A stretch of DNA of 64,000 bases, from the NCBI GenBank assembly GCA_946807835.1, contig OX327699.1, positions 17,534,014 to 17,598,013 of the forward strand, written 5' to 3'. Within the stretch, counting starts at the first letter, position 1; each line of letters begins with the position of its first letter. Positions 11,613 to 22,432 of this stretch are shown in pieces. Both the position numbers and the translations under genes were made by a program. The DNA comes from Ailanthus altissimus. Taxonomy: Eukaryota > Streptophyta > Magnoliopsida > Sapindales > Simaroubaceae. Below the pieces are notes generated by a model. That model ran no database searches and was not told where the DNA came from. It saw only the letters and a list, made by a program, of their open reading frames with translations.

Positions 11613-14600
11613 AAGTAAATAAACTCGATATTGTCTTTCTTTGTGAGACTAAACTATTGAAAATTTTGATGAGAAAGGTAACAAGTCGGCTAAAGTATGA
11701 TTGTTTATTTGTAATAGATAGAGAAGGTTTAGGGAGAATAGCTTTGTTGTGGGATAATAATACTAATATTAGGATTCTATCATATAATAATCATCATATT
11801 GATGTTATGATGATAGATGGAGACCCAAAGTTATGGATAAACACTGAGGCTTATTAAAAGTGAGGCAGAAGAAACATACTTAGACACTTCTTAAATGATT
11901 GGCAACTTTGTCTCGGCTCCCTTGAATTTACAGTGAGGATTTCAACAAAATTCTGGAAATGAGAGAGAAGAATGGAGGCCTCCAAGAGATGTTGATGCAA
12001 TTGATATTTCAGAGAAGCGATAAGAGTATGCAACTTCCAGGACATGAGATGGGTTAGTTCTCCATCACCTGGTCCATAAAAAATTTGGGCACAGCCTAAT
12101 TGAGGAGTGGCTTGACAATTTTTTGTGTACTGAGAAATAGAGTAAGCTCTATGCCAAAACCCAAGTCTATCACCTAGTAGTTACAAGCTTTATCATTGTC
12201 CTATTTTGTTAGAAGCTATGGATATACAAAGATAGATAATAAGAAGAAAAAATTTGTGTCCATATTCTATTATGAAGACATTTGGAACACTCATAAAAAT
12301 TGTACAGAAGTACTGAGTTCTCACTAGGAAAGTATAGAGACAGTAAGAAAATATGACACTGATAACTTCATTGAAAGAATGGAGAATGCAAAGAAGGGAA
12401 TGAGTGTATAGAATAAGAATAATTTTGGGGGAAGGCACAAGAAGTTAGAATAGCTTAAGTTTGAGCTCAACTAATGTAAAATCGAAAATAAGCAATATGG
12501 GACCACCATTGAAATCAGAGAGTTGGAAAAGATGATTGACCAATTGCTAATGGAAGAGAAGTTATACTGAAAACAAAAGTCAAAGGCAATATGACTTAAA
12601 GAGAGTGACAAAAACACCAAACTATTCCATACTATAGCTACTAACAAAAAGAGGATAAATAAGATTAGAGGAATAGTTGGTGAAGATAGACAATGGACTA
12701 AAGAAAAGTAAGAAATAGAACAAGTTATCTATGGTTAATTTTTTAATCTCTTTACATCAACAAAACCTACAGGGGAACAAATCAATTAGGCAATTCAATG
12801 AGTGAAGACCAAAATCAACGAGGAGATGAATTAAGAGTTATGCAAAGAGTTCAGAAGAGAGAAAGTTGTGAAAGCAATCTGACAATCAAGTTCTACTAAG
12901 GCCCCTAGGCCTAATAGTCTCTCAGAAAGATTCTTTCAAACACACTAGCAAATTGTTAAAGAAAGTATTATCAATACTTGCATGCACACTCTCAATCACC
13001 AAGATGATATCTCAACTCTAAACCACACTTTAAGTGCCATGATTCCTAAAGTTTTTAACCTTCTGGAGCCACTTGATTTTAGACCAATTAGTCTATGTAA
13101 TGTCAGTTATATATTTATTGCTGAAGCTATAGCAAACAAACTAAAGAGTGTGCTTAACTCTATCATTTCCTATAATTAAAGTTAGTGATAATACTATATT
13201 AGGCTATGAGTATTTATACAATCAGGAACAAAAAGATTGGGAAAGTTGGCTATATAGCATAAAAACTGAATATTAGCAAAGCCTATGATAAACTAGAATG
13301 AATCTTTTTAAAAAGTGTTATGAAAATACTTGATTTTATAAAACTGTGGATGGACTTAATTATGAAATGCATATCAACCACTTCTTTTTTAGTATTGATC
13401 AATAGGGAAATCAAAGGCCATATCCAACCTTAAAAAGGATTAAGAAATGGATGCCTATTCTTACCATATTTGTTTTATGATATGTTAAGAGGCTTTTCTC
13501 AGCCTTTATCTACCAAGCAAAAGCAAGGGATCAAATCTAATGGATCAGATTTAACAATTTTATCTTTGTTTCTCAAATTTTTTTTGGCAGATGACAACCT
13601 CATATGCATTAAGGCTATATTTCATATATGCAGATGCCTTAAGCAACTCTTTGATTAATACTCCAAGGCTTTAGGGAAAGTGTTCAATTATAAGAAATCA
13701 TTTTTGTTCTACAACCCAAATATCCCTTATGAATAAGCTCAAAAGATCCAATACGTGTTTCAGCTGAGGAAGGTATTTATGTATGAGAAGTACCTTAGTT
13801 TACCTTACATGGTGGAGAGAAATAAAAGGGTTTTTTATTTAATGACATAAAGCTTAGAATCTTTAATAAAATAAACTAGTGGAATGAAAAGCTATTTTTT
13901 ATTAAAGAGAAAGAGGTTCTTATTAAGGCGGTTGCTCAAGTTGTTCCTACTTATGTTATGAGTGTTTTCAAGATTCCATGGAGCCTATGTGCTAACATAC
14001 AAAGAATGTTTGATGACTTTTGGTAGGGGTCCAAAGGAATATAGAAAATAAAAATTCATTGGGCCAAATAAAAAGAGTTATGCCAAAGGAAGAATCAATG
14101 GGGTATAGGATTCATAGAACTCATTTATTTCAATCAAGCCCTCCATGCCAAGCAGGGATGGAAAATTTTAGATTATCCTAAGCCTTTGATAACTAAAGTG
14201 CTCAAAGCTAGATATTTTAGAGCCAATTCCTTTTTGGAAGCTGACCTAGAAAGCAACCTATTTTATATATAAAAAATATTGCTATAGGAAAGACAGTTAC
14301 TTCAATAGGGAGTTAGGTAGATAATTGATAATGGCTCTAAAGAAAAAGTTTACCACAGTAATTGGATACCCATGAAATCTATGCTTAAGTTTATTTCCTC
14401 TCTTATGATGCATGAGAAAAAAAAACTATTGAAAGTTTGATTAATGAAAACTATGGATGGAAGGATAATATAATTAGACAATGTTTCCTTGGCTTTAATG
14501 TGGAGCACATACTCAGGATTCCATTACCCTAAAGGAAGATAGATGATGAAATGTGCTAGTACCTTGACAAAAAGGGCAAGTACATAGTCAGAAGTGGCTA

Positions 14601-15674
14601 TTTTGTAGCCATGTAAAGGAAACTTGCAGAATGGCCATAGTTATTTAGGAAAACTAACAACTATTAGAAGAAGTTATGGCTGAGCCTAATCCCACAAAAA
14701 ATAAAAAATTTCGTGTAGAGAGCATTACAAAACTTGCTACCAACAACTAAAGCCCTAGAGTCAAGGAAAATTCTGGCCAACTCAATATGCAGCATGTGTA
14801 ATAGTAAGTTTGAAAATACCTTTCATGCTCCTAGTACTTGTAAACTAGCCAAAAAGGTCTAGAAAGTAACATAATATACCGTTTAGTCGAGGGAATACAA
14901 GATAAAAAGTTGAGTAGCTTTCTGAGCTCAATGATATCTAGCACAATAAAAAGAGAGCTGACAAAGATTATGATTTTAATATGGGTCATTTGAAATGACA
15001 AAAATAACTTTATAATGAAAAATAAGCAAGAGAAGTCGATGAGAATCATTGATAGAGCAAAAGATATAATGGAAATAAATGTCTCAAGATCTTAATTACC
15101 ACTCAAAAAGCTCTAGAACTGAAATCAAAACAATCCTATAATTGGAATAACTTTTTTTGGGATGAATTAAGTTAAATGCAGATGCAATCATTAAAAAGAA
15201 AGAGCATGAGATGGGCTTAGGGTTAGTATTTAGGGATGCCAAGTGAGATATTCTGAAAATATCGATAGAGCTAATAATAGGGATTTGGAATATGAAGAAG
15301 CTGAGACAATTCTTTTTTTTTAATCTAAAAGCTACAGTGGATACTAGATACTACCATTTCATGATCGAATCTAATGCCAAAAACATTATTTATTTAGTTA
15401 AGGGTAAGTTTCAATTATTGAACAAGATCAATTGGATAGTTGATGAAGTTCAAAGAATCATAAAGAAGAATTATCATCTTATAATCAATCATATACTCAG
15501 GTCTAGAAATAATCTAGCTTATACATTAGCCAAAGAATCCTTTAACTACAAAATGTTAAGATTTAGTGAAAAAAAATTTTGCTTGCTTGAGTAATGAAAT
15601 TTGGTTTAAAAAAAAATAGAAGCCCTTGAAACTTTCTTCAGTCTTTAATGTAAATAAATAAAGCATGTGAAGGT

Positions 15675-15688
15675 AAAAAAAAAAAAAA
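15675..15688 (+). other. Poly(A) tail of the LINE
   Basis: Fourteen consecutive A residues follow the RNase-H-like tail and an A/T-rich 3' UTR with an AATAAA-like run (about 15655). This is the expected 3' end of a target-primed LINE insertion. Confidence 0.75.
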
Positions 15689-16552
15689 GATTGGGCTAAA
15701 GATCATAAGTGGATTCACATTTACAACAAGTCAAAACACTAGTTAACATCATAAAATATGAGTAGGTTAACAATATATTAGATTTTGAACGAATACTCTT
15801 ACATTTATATCTACACTAACTATATATATTTTTTAATATTATATTTTTTTTTAAAATTCATCATGGATTTAAAATTTAATTACTAAATCTACTCCAGCAA
15901 TATATATTGTTTACCAAATTTGCAACAATTATTTGCAATATCTCAAATAATATCATATCCCAACTTTTAAACTCAAATAACTATAAATATATAATAATAT
16001 TAGTTCAAGTAACATATGACATAATTTTAAAAAGAAAAAAAATGAAATATAACTTTGTAATAAAAAATTTATCAACATTAATATATTAATAAGTCCATTC
16101 AACACATTTTTAAATATGAATTTAAGTTTTGAATCATACGACGTTTTGGTAAAATTACTTTCTAAAACAATGACGTTTGTTTTTTTAATTTAAAAAACTT
16201 AAAATAAGAAAAATGAAGATTTACATATTTTTATATCAACTTGCATTTGTTTTAAATTTATTATGAATTTAAAAATTTTACGTACTAAATTTATCTTAAA
16301 TCTGCTCAAGATTTACTAAAATTTCGAGATAGAGTTAGGTAGCAAGGGGTAGCCACGTCCGCAAATCATTTTACCGTGCAATGGGATTATTACTGGGCCA
16401 AATGAGCTTCCTTGCTTCTTACCAAAAGCCTAACCCATGATCAGGAGATTGTTGAGACCGCTGTTTGCTAAATGTTTCGTTTTACGGAGCACGTCGATGT
16501 GATGTTATACCACAAACAAAGATCTCCTCGATTTGCAAAGACCCGCGATTTT
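15689..16552. other. AT-rich intergenic region upstream of SHMT
   Basis: No gene recognised. The short open frame at 15907-16089 is AT-rich and without family resemblance. The last 200 bases become more balanced in composition and would contain the SHMT promoter. Confidence 0.5.
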
Positions 16553-16558
16553 TATAAA
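16553..16558 (+). promoter_or_regulatory. Candidate TATA box of the SHMT gene
   Basis: TATAAA lies 105 bases before the SHMT start codon, a plausible distance for a plant promoter with a short 5' UTR. Inferred from position only. Confidence 0.45.
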
Positions 16559-16662
16559 GCAACCATCTTCATTCCACCAACCCCACTGAGTTACAGACAG
16601 ACAGAGGTCAGCAGCAGTCACTTTGCCAACCTAAATCACAGCAATAGATAAAGAGAAAAGAG

Positions 16663-19600
16663 ATGGCAACTTCAATGGCTCTACGCAGACTCTCTGCCTC
16701 TCTCAAGAATCCGATCAAACGTCACGTTAACTTCAATGGCTCCGTCTGTTACATCGTCCGTCTTTTACTCTGTGAAAAATCATCTTTTGTAATGTCGTAA
16801 TTTGCTGCTCTATTTATAAATCTTATTACGTTTCATTTGAATTTGATCTGCTTTACAGTCTTCTTTGCCTGACCAAGGCCAAGCAGCCAATGAGAAACAT
16901 AGAGCTCCTGCTCCTGTAAGCCTTACTATTTAAAATTTCCACTTCTACTTAAAGGCACAACTTTATGTATTAATTTATTTAGTCGTAAAATTTTTTTTTT
17001 TTTTCATCGATTTCGGATCTACGATTATAAAGAATTCACAGCTAGGCTTTAGCTTATCCTTGATTTGGGATTGTTCGTTACAGTGGATTAATCAACTGAA
17101 TGCTCCACTTGAGGAAATTGATCCGGAAATAGCTGACATTATTGAACTAGAGAAAGCTAGGCAGTGGAAGGTATATATACTATCAAATAAAAGAATTTAT
17201 TTTTGAAATATTGCATGTTTTGGGTGATGATCGCAAACTTAAATTTTGAATCTGTAGGGACTTGAACTTATACCATCAGAGAACTTTACATCCGTCTCGG
17301 TGATGCAAGCTGTTGGGTCTGTAATGACCAACAAATACAGCGAAGGGTATCCAGGCGCTAGATATTATGGAGGAAATGAGTACGACGCCCCTCTTTACTC
17401 TAGTTTCTTTTTGTTTTTTCCTTGTTAAATGAAAACTTATTTAGAAAATGAATTAATGAGTTAAGAGATATTGGCAGAAAGAAAAAACGAACTGAAATGA
17501 CAGTCACATTTATGATTTTTATCCAATTAGGTATATTGACATGGCAGAGTCATTATGTCAGAAGCGAGCATTAGAAGCTTTTAATTTGGATCCTGCAAAA
17601 TGGGGAGGTAAATGAATCATGAAATACGACTTTCTATGTTATACTTGATGTTTGCTAAAAGTTACATTTTATGAATTTGTAGATTTAATTATGACTAATG
17701 TGATAAATTGATTGAAATTGTTAAGGTAAACTGGTAAATTATTTCTTGCAGTTAATGTGCAGTCATTATCTGGCTCCCCCGCTAACTTTCAAGTTTACAC
17801 TGCATTACTGAAACCTCATGAGAGAATTATGGCTCTTGATCTTCCACATGGTGGGCATCTTTCACATGGTTATCAGGTGCATTTAGACTCCCCTGATGAA
17901 AATTTCTCTGCTGAATTTGGTTTTGTTTCACTATTATTCAAAGGCTATAGATTTTGACCTTGTAATAAATGATGAATGAGTTTTTATGTCTTGTGCAGAC
18001 TGATACTAAGAAGATATCTGCTGTGTCCATATTCTTTGAGACAATGCCATACAGATTGGATGAGAGCACAGGATATATTGACTACGATCAGGTAGCCTGC
18101 CATTTCTGTTTTTAGGAAACTTCACTATAACTACTTTTGAAATACTACTAAGTTTTGGTTAACGTTGGTGGACATTATGTGTGCTGAGGTTGTTGATCTC
18201 CAGAAACTGGATGTATCAGTGAGAGTAGTGCTTATTCTATAATTCTTGGATTGTATTTGTAGCTACTGACAATTATAAAGTGTATGATGACTGTATATTG
18301 AGGAGAACTATGTGTGTTGATTGCAGCTTCCTTATGTCATTTGCAGCTCCTTCATAGTGTATGCTGAAAACATATCAGCAAGTTACAGAAATTTCTTTAT
18401 ACTAAGTAATTTTTTCTTTGTTTACAATTAGACATGTGAGTAAGCAGCTCTCATTTTCTGTTACGGGTGAAGTAGCTCTTCTAGTTCTTTCAATTTTTTC
18501 TTGGAAAAAGTGATTTGAGTTTTGTTTATTAAGCCCTGGCTTATGTGAGTGAAAATTTGCAGTTGGAGAAAAGTGCCACACTTTTCAGACCAAAACTCAT
18601 AGTTGCTGGTGCAAGTGCTTATGCACGCCTTTATGACTATGCTCACATTCGTAAGGTAAACTTATCTTGTTTCGGTGATACATTTGTGATAGCGTGCTCA
18701 TAGATTTTGTGAAATTTTAGTATACATGATGTTTGTCCATTAGTATACTCATATATCTTGGTGAATTTGGCAGGTCTGTGACAAGCAGAAAGCTGTTATG
18801 TTGGCTGATATGGCACACATTAGTGGGTCAGTTGCTGCTGGTGTTATTCCATCTCCATTTGAATATGCAGATGTTGTGACAACCACAACACACAAGTCAC
18901 TTCGTGGTCCACGTGGTGCTATGATCTTCTTCAGGAAGGGTGTTAAAGAGATTAATAAAAAAGGACAAGAAGTAAGTCCTAATTTTAATCTAAAGAAAGA
19001 ATGATAAAAAGGAAAAAGAAGCAAGAAGCAAGAAGAAGAAAATAAGATAGCAGAAAGGAGGAAAGGAAATTGCTCGTTGCAATTAAACTTAACTGGTTTT
19101 TTGTTTCTCATTGCAAGGATATTTTCTATCTACTACTAGCTTCTGTTGATACTGATAATAGAAGTTCCTCTGTAAAGCACCTAGAATAAGTTATTTAATA
19201 GTTCACCTACTTCCAACAGGTGATGTATGACTATGAAGACAAAATTAATCAGGCAGTCTTTCCTGGACTACAAGGTGGTCCACACAATCATACCATAGCT
19301 GGATTAGCTGTTGCACTGAAGCAGGTGTATATTTGTTTTTATTAATCTATCTAGTTAGCCAAAGGAAAAAACTGTATACCTTGTTCAAAGTCATGCTTTT
19401 TTTTAAGCATTTATGGTGTGCCAGATCAAGAAATTCTGAATGATTTAGCCTAGTCCATGTTAATTCAGTTCTTCAATTGTCATGTGATTGCAGGTCAAGA
19501 CTCCTGAGTACAAGGCCTACCAGGAGCAAGTTCTCAACAATTGTTCAAAATTTGCACAGGTATACTCAATATGCTTTTCTACCATGGGATACTTTGTTTA

Positions 19601-20487
19601 TGTGCACTTCTTATTTCTTTTTTAATTAAACAAGTAGTTGGTGTGTCCCATTCTCATATATCCCCGAGTAATTCAATTTAGTAAATACACTTCTAAGTCC
19701 ACACTTTTTGCAGAGTTTGCTGGACAAGGGTTATGAACTGGTATCTGGTGGTACAGAGAACCATTTAGTCTTGGTCAATTTGAGAAACAAGGTACAAAAG
19801 ATCTTATATCTGGTTTCTTTGAATCATAGATATTGATGTTGACTCAGTTTCTACGATAAACACTACAAACAATTTATAGCATGAGAAAAGGAATCAGTAA
19901 ACTATTTCATTGTTTTGTTTCACAGGGCATTGATGGATCAAGAGTTGAAAAGGTTTTGGAATCAGTTCATATTGCAGCCAACAAAAACACTGTTCCTGGT
20001 GATGTGTCTGCCATGGTTCCTGGTGGCATCCGCATGGGTATGCCTTTCCTCTTCTGGTCATCTTTCATCTGCTGATTCTTCACCAATTACTTCAATTTAA
20101 GAATATTTCTGTTCTTTGGTGTTCCAGGAACCCCAGCCCTCACATCTAGGGGGTTTGTTGAGGAAGATTTTGAAAAAGTAGCTGAGTTCTTCAATGCAGC
20201 TGTGAAGTTGGCGTCAAAGATCAAGGGTGATACTAAAGGTTCTGTATGCTGTCATCACCTATTGCATATATACATAGCTTCAATCACCACCATCATTGTT
20301 GTTGCCGTTACTAACATCTTGTGTTACTATTAATCCAGGAACAAAGTTGAAGGATTTCGTAGCAACTTTAAAGTCAGATGCTAACATTCAATCCGAGATT
20401 TTGAAGCTCCGTCATGAGGTTGAGGAGTATGCGAAACAATTCCCTACTGTTGGTTTTGAGAAAGAAACAATGAAATACAAGGATTGA
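16663..20487 (+). CDS. SHM1/SHM2-like: Serine hydroxymethyltransferase, mitochondrial type
   Basis: Complete gene of 15 exons, about 521 residues, the usual length of plant mitochondrial SHMT. Exons: 16663-16755, 16859-16915, 17084-17170, 17258-17379, 17531-17607, 17752-17876, 17999-18091, 18563-18655, 18774-18971, 19220-19324, 19494-19559, 19714-19791, 19926-20037, 20128-20238, 20339-20487; all phases agree. The enzyme is PLP-dependent and interconverts serine and glycine with tetrahydrofolate; in leaf mitochondria it works with glycine decarboxylase in photorespiration. The N-terminus [20 protein letters not shown] is a typical Arg/Ser-rich mitochondrial presequence. Seen in the product: [36 protein letters not shown], the PLP-lysine motif [13 protein letters not shown] (Lys about 290), [11 protein letters not shown], and the C-terminus [14 protein letters not shown]. 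The first intron donor (gtccgt) is weak. No lesions. Confidence 0.95.
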
Positions 20488-21952
20488 AGAATCCTTTTTA
20501 TTTAGCGAGGTATGTAGTGTACTGAGTTTGTCTTATATATGTTGGATGATGGCATATAGGATCAAGAATGCCAGCTTACGCAAGTCGGTAATTCAATTAA
20601 TGTATAATATTGATGTTGTTCAAGAAATCTCGGATGCTATCAACCATTGCAATACCACTCACAATCCAACTTATAACATTGTAATAAAAAAATCAATTTC
20701 AATCAGATCAAAATTCAAATTTCAAAATTTTCCCTTTTTATGTTTTGGACTGTGGCTCTTAAATGTTTCGTTTTCATCATTTAAACAGATTTTTATGCAG
20801 ATGCATTTGTTGTCAGATAGGCTTAGCAGTATTGGCCTTGAATACCCTAATGTGAAATGGAGGTCAATGGGAATGGAGATGAAGAAATGTCTAAATGGGA
20901 CCGTGCTGGAGTTCAATCTATGAGATCAAGATGAAGTAGGGCATCTTCATCCTAAATGTGATTTATATTTCGTTAACTGATCCTTTGCAATGTACAAACG
21001 TTGATAGTTATATTGGAAAATTCAGTTTCCTTGGATAATAATCAAATTGTTTCACTGCAATGTATGAACACGATATAACTCTCTCTCAGTAGTCAATGAT
21101 TCGGTTGAAGATCAGTGAAGTGAATAAAAATAGGCCCAAAAAAAGACAAAAAGCCAGAAAACCCACTCTGACAAGCTGTATTTTCATGATCGTCGTTCCT
21201 TATTGCATGTTACTGGGGTGCTATCTTTCTTGATTGATTGACCCAGTTGATGCTAATTTGTTAAAAGGATTTTCAGTGACAAATATTTCACAATCTTGAT
21301 ATTGTAATTTACCATTACAAAATCTGGTAATCGAATTTATAATTTACGGGAGATGTTCTTATCAAATAATGGGATGCAAGTCCGCAAATAAATGCATGTC
21401 AAATTCCGGAGTTGTCGATCAAGGATGAATTGATTTTATTAATCCTTCGAATACTATCGTCTGGGGTGTGAATTTCTCGTCTTCTTTCGTAAAACTGTTA
21501 CTTAGTTTCGCCGTTTAAGTTCTAAAAGTTAAGAACGACGTGTCGGTGAACAGACCAACGACTTGGTCCTCATTATACAATAGCTTATGTTGTGTTTTTC
21601 CCTAGATGTTTTAGATCTGAGAATGTTTGTCGTTTACCTGTTGTCTACAAATAAATCTATTCATTGTGTCTAAATTTGGCAACGCGTCGTAATTTATCAT
21701 GAAATGGTTTTTCAAGAGAATTTTTTTAATTTATTAATAGGACACAGAGCCACAGACCCAGGGTTGAACTCTTTCAAACTATAAGGGCAAAAGTGAAAAT
21801 AGTATAAAAACTTGGGTAAGCGGTTGAATATGGGTCAACAGATAACAGACTTTGGTCCATTCCTTTCCCTCCACAGTTTTATCCAAACAGAAAAGTGATG
21901 GCAATCGGCTCCCTTTTCAAGATGTGATTATTCAATAAGCAACTTCCCCTTT
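20488..21952. other. SHMT 3' UTR and spacer to the PPR gene
   Basis: Begins with the SHMT 3' UTR. An open frame at 20528-20923 has no family resemblance and lies in transcribed flank. A TATA-like element (TATAAAAA) at about 21803 sits about 150 bases before the candidate first exon of the PPR gene. Nothing else recognised. Confidence 0.45.
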
Positions 21953-22045
21953 ATGGCTTCTTTGACTTCATCTGCTCTCACTTGCTCTCTTAAACTCGAA
22001 ACAATTTCCAGAAAACAACCCAACAGCTCTCTTGCCACCAATAAG
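21953..22045 (+). CDS. Candidate 5' exon of the PPR gene (transit peptide-like)
   Basis: Starts with ATG and reads MASLTSSALTCSLKLETISR, Ser/Thr-rich and basic like a plastid transit peptide, followed by 11 more codons and a good donor (AAG/gtatct). It ends in phase 0. The best-placed downstream acceptor, at 22481-22482 just before LeuGlu-like family sequence (WSPVISSAS), needs a different phase. A 17-base microexon near 22259-22275 would fix the phase but is speculative. Either this is a real first exon joined in a way I cannot settle, or it belongs to the 5' UTR. Confidence 0.4.
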
Positions 22046-22432
22046 GTATCTTATTCACTCTTTCATTTTTTTTCTTTTCCAATTTTAGTTATGTATTAGA
22101 ATTGAGTGTGAATTTTTATCAAAATTTTGCAAGCTTCTATCATTTACAAACATTTAATCTTCTTGATTTTTGTTTCTTGAACTAGTAAAACAAACACTTT
22201 CACATCTATGTCGTTTGGTATTTATTGGGTAAATAAAATGATTTAACAGATTGGAAGTAGAAAATGGTCATAGTTCAATTATTTAGGAAGTGTTTTTACT
22301 TGCTCTAAAGAAATGAATTGGTGCAATTTTGGTATCAAAGGAAAGAGCAGTACTTCGGTTATGCTAATTATTTTACCCAAATTTTCACTTCGTCTAAGCA
22401 TTTAGATGAGGCACTCTGCATTCCGATAATTC

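Larger units (their letters stand above)
4440..15688 (+). mobile_element. Decayed LINE (non-LTR retrotransposon), split by a Copia element
   Basis: Plus-strand remnant of a plant L1-type LINE with many stops and frameshifts. In order: an ORF1-like charged region (4530-5036, including an open stretch from 4626); the start of the AP endonuclease (about 5340-5412, recalling the family start KILSWNVRG); after the Copia insertion the endonuclease resumes at 11618 (KLDIVFLCETKLL, then DREGLGRIALLWD); the pre-RT linker (about 12500-12720, with HTIATNKKRINKIRG); reverse transcriptase (about 12980-13660, with DFRPISLCNVSYI and the degenerate catalytic loop FLADDNLI); a zf-RVT-like region (about 14000-14270); and an RNase-H-like tail (about 15180-15594, with IESNA and HILRSRNNLAYTLAKE). 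It ends in a poly(A) tract at 15675-15688. The 5' end is unclear, probably truncated within ORF1, and I found no convincing target-site duplication. Confidence 0.85.

Noticed and set aside
20528..20923. 131-codon plus-strand frame after SHMT
   Set aside because: Low complexity and no recognisable motif; lies in the 3' flank of SHMT and has a competing frame on the opposite strand.
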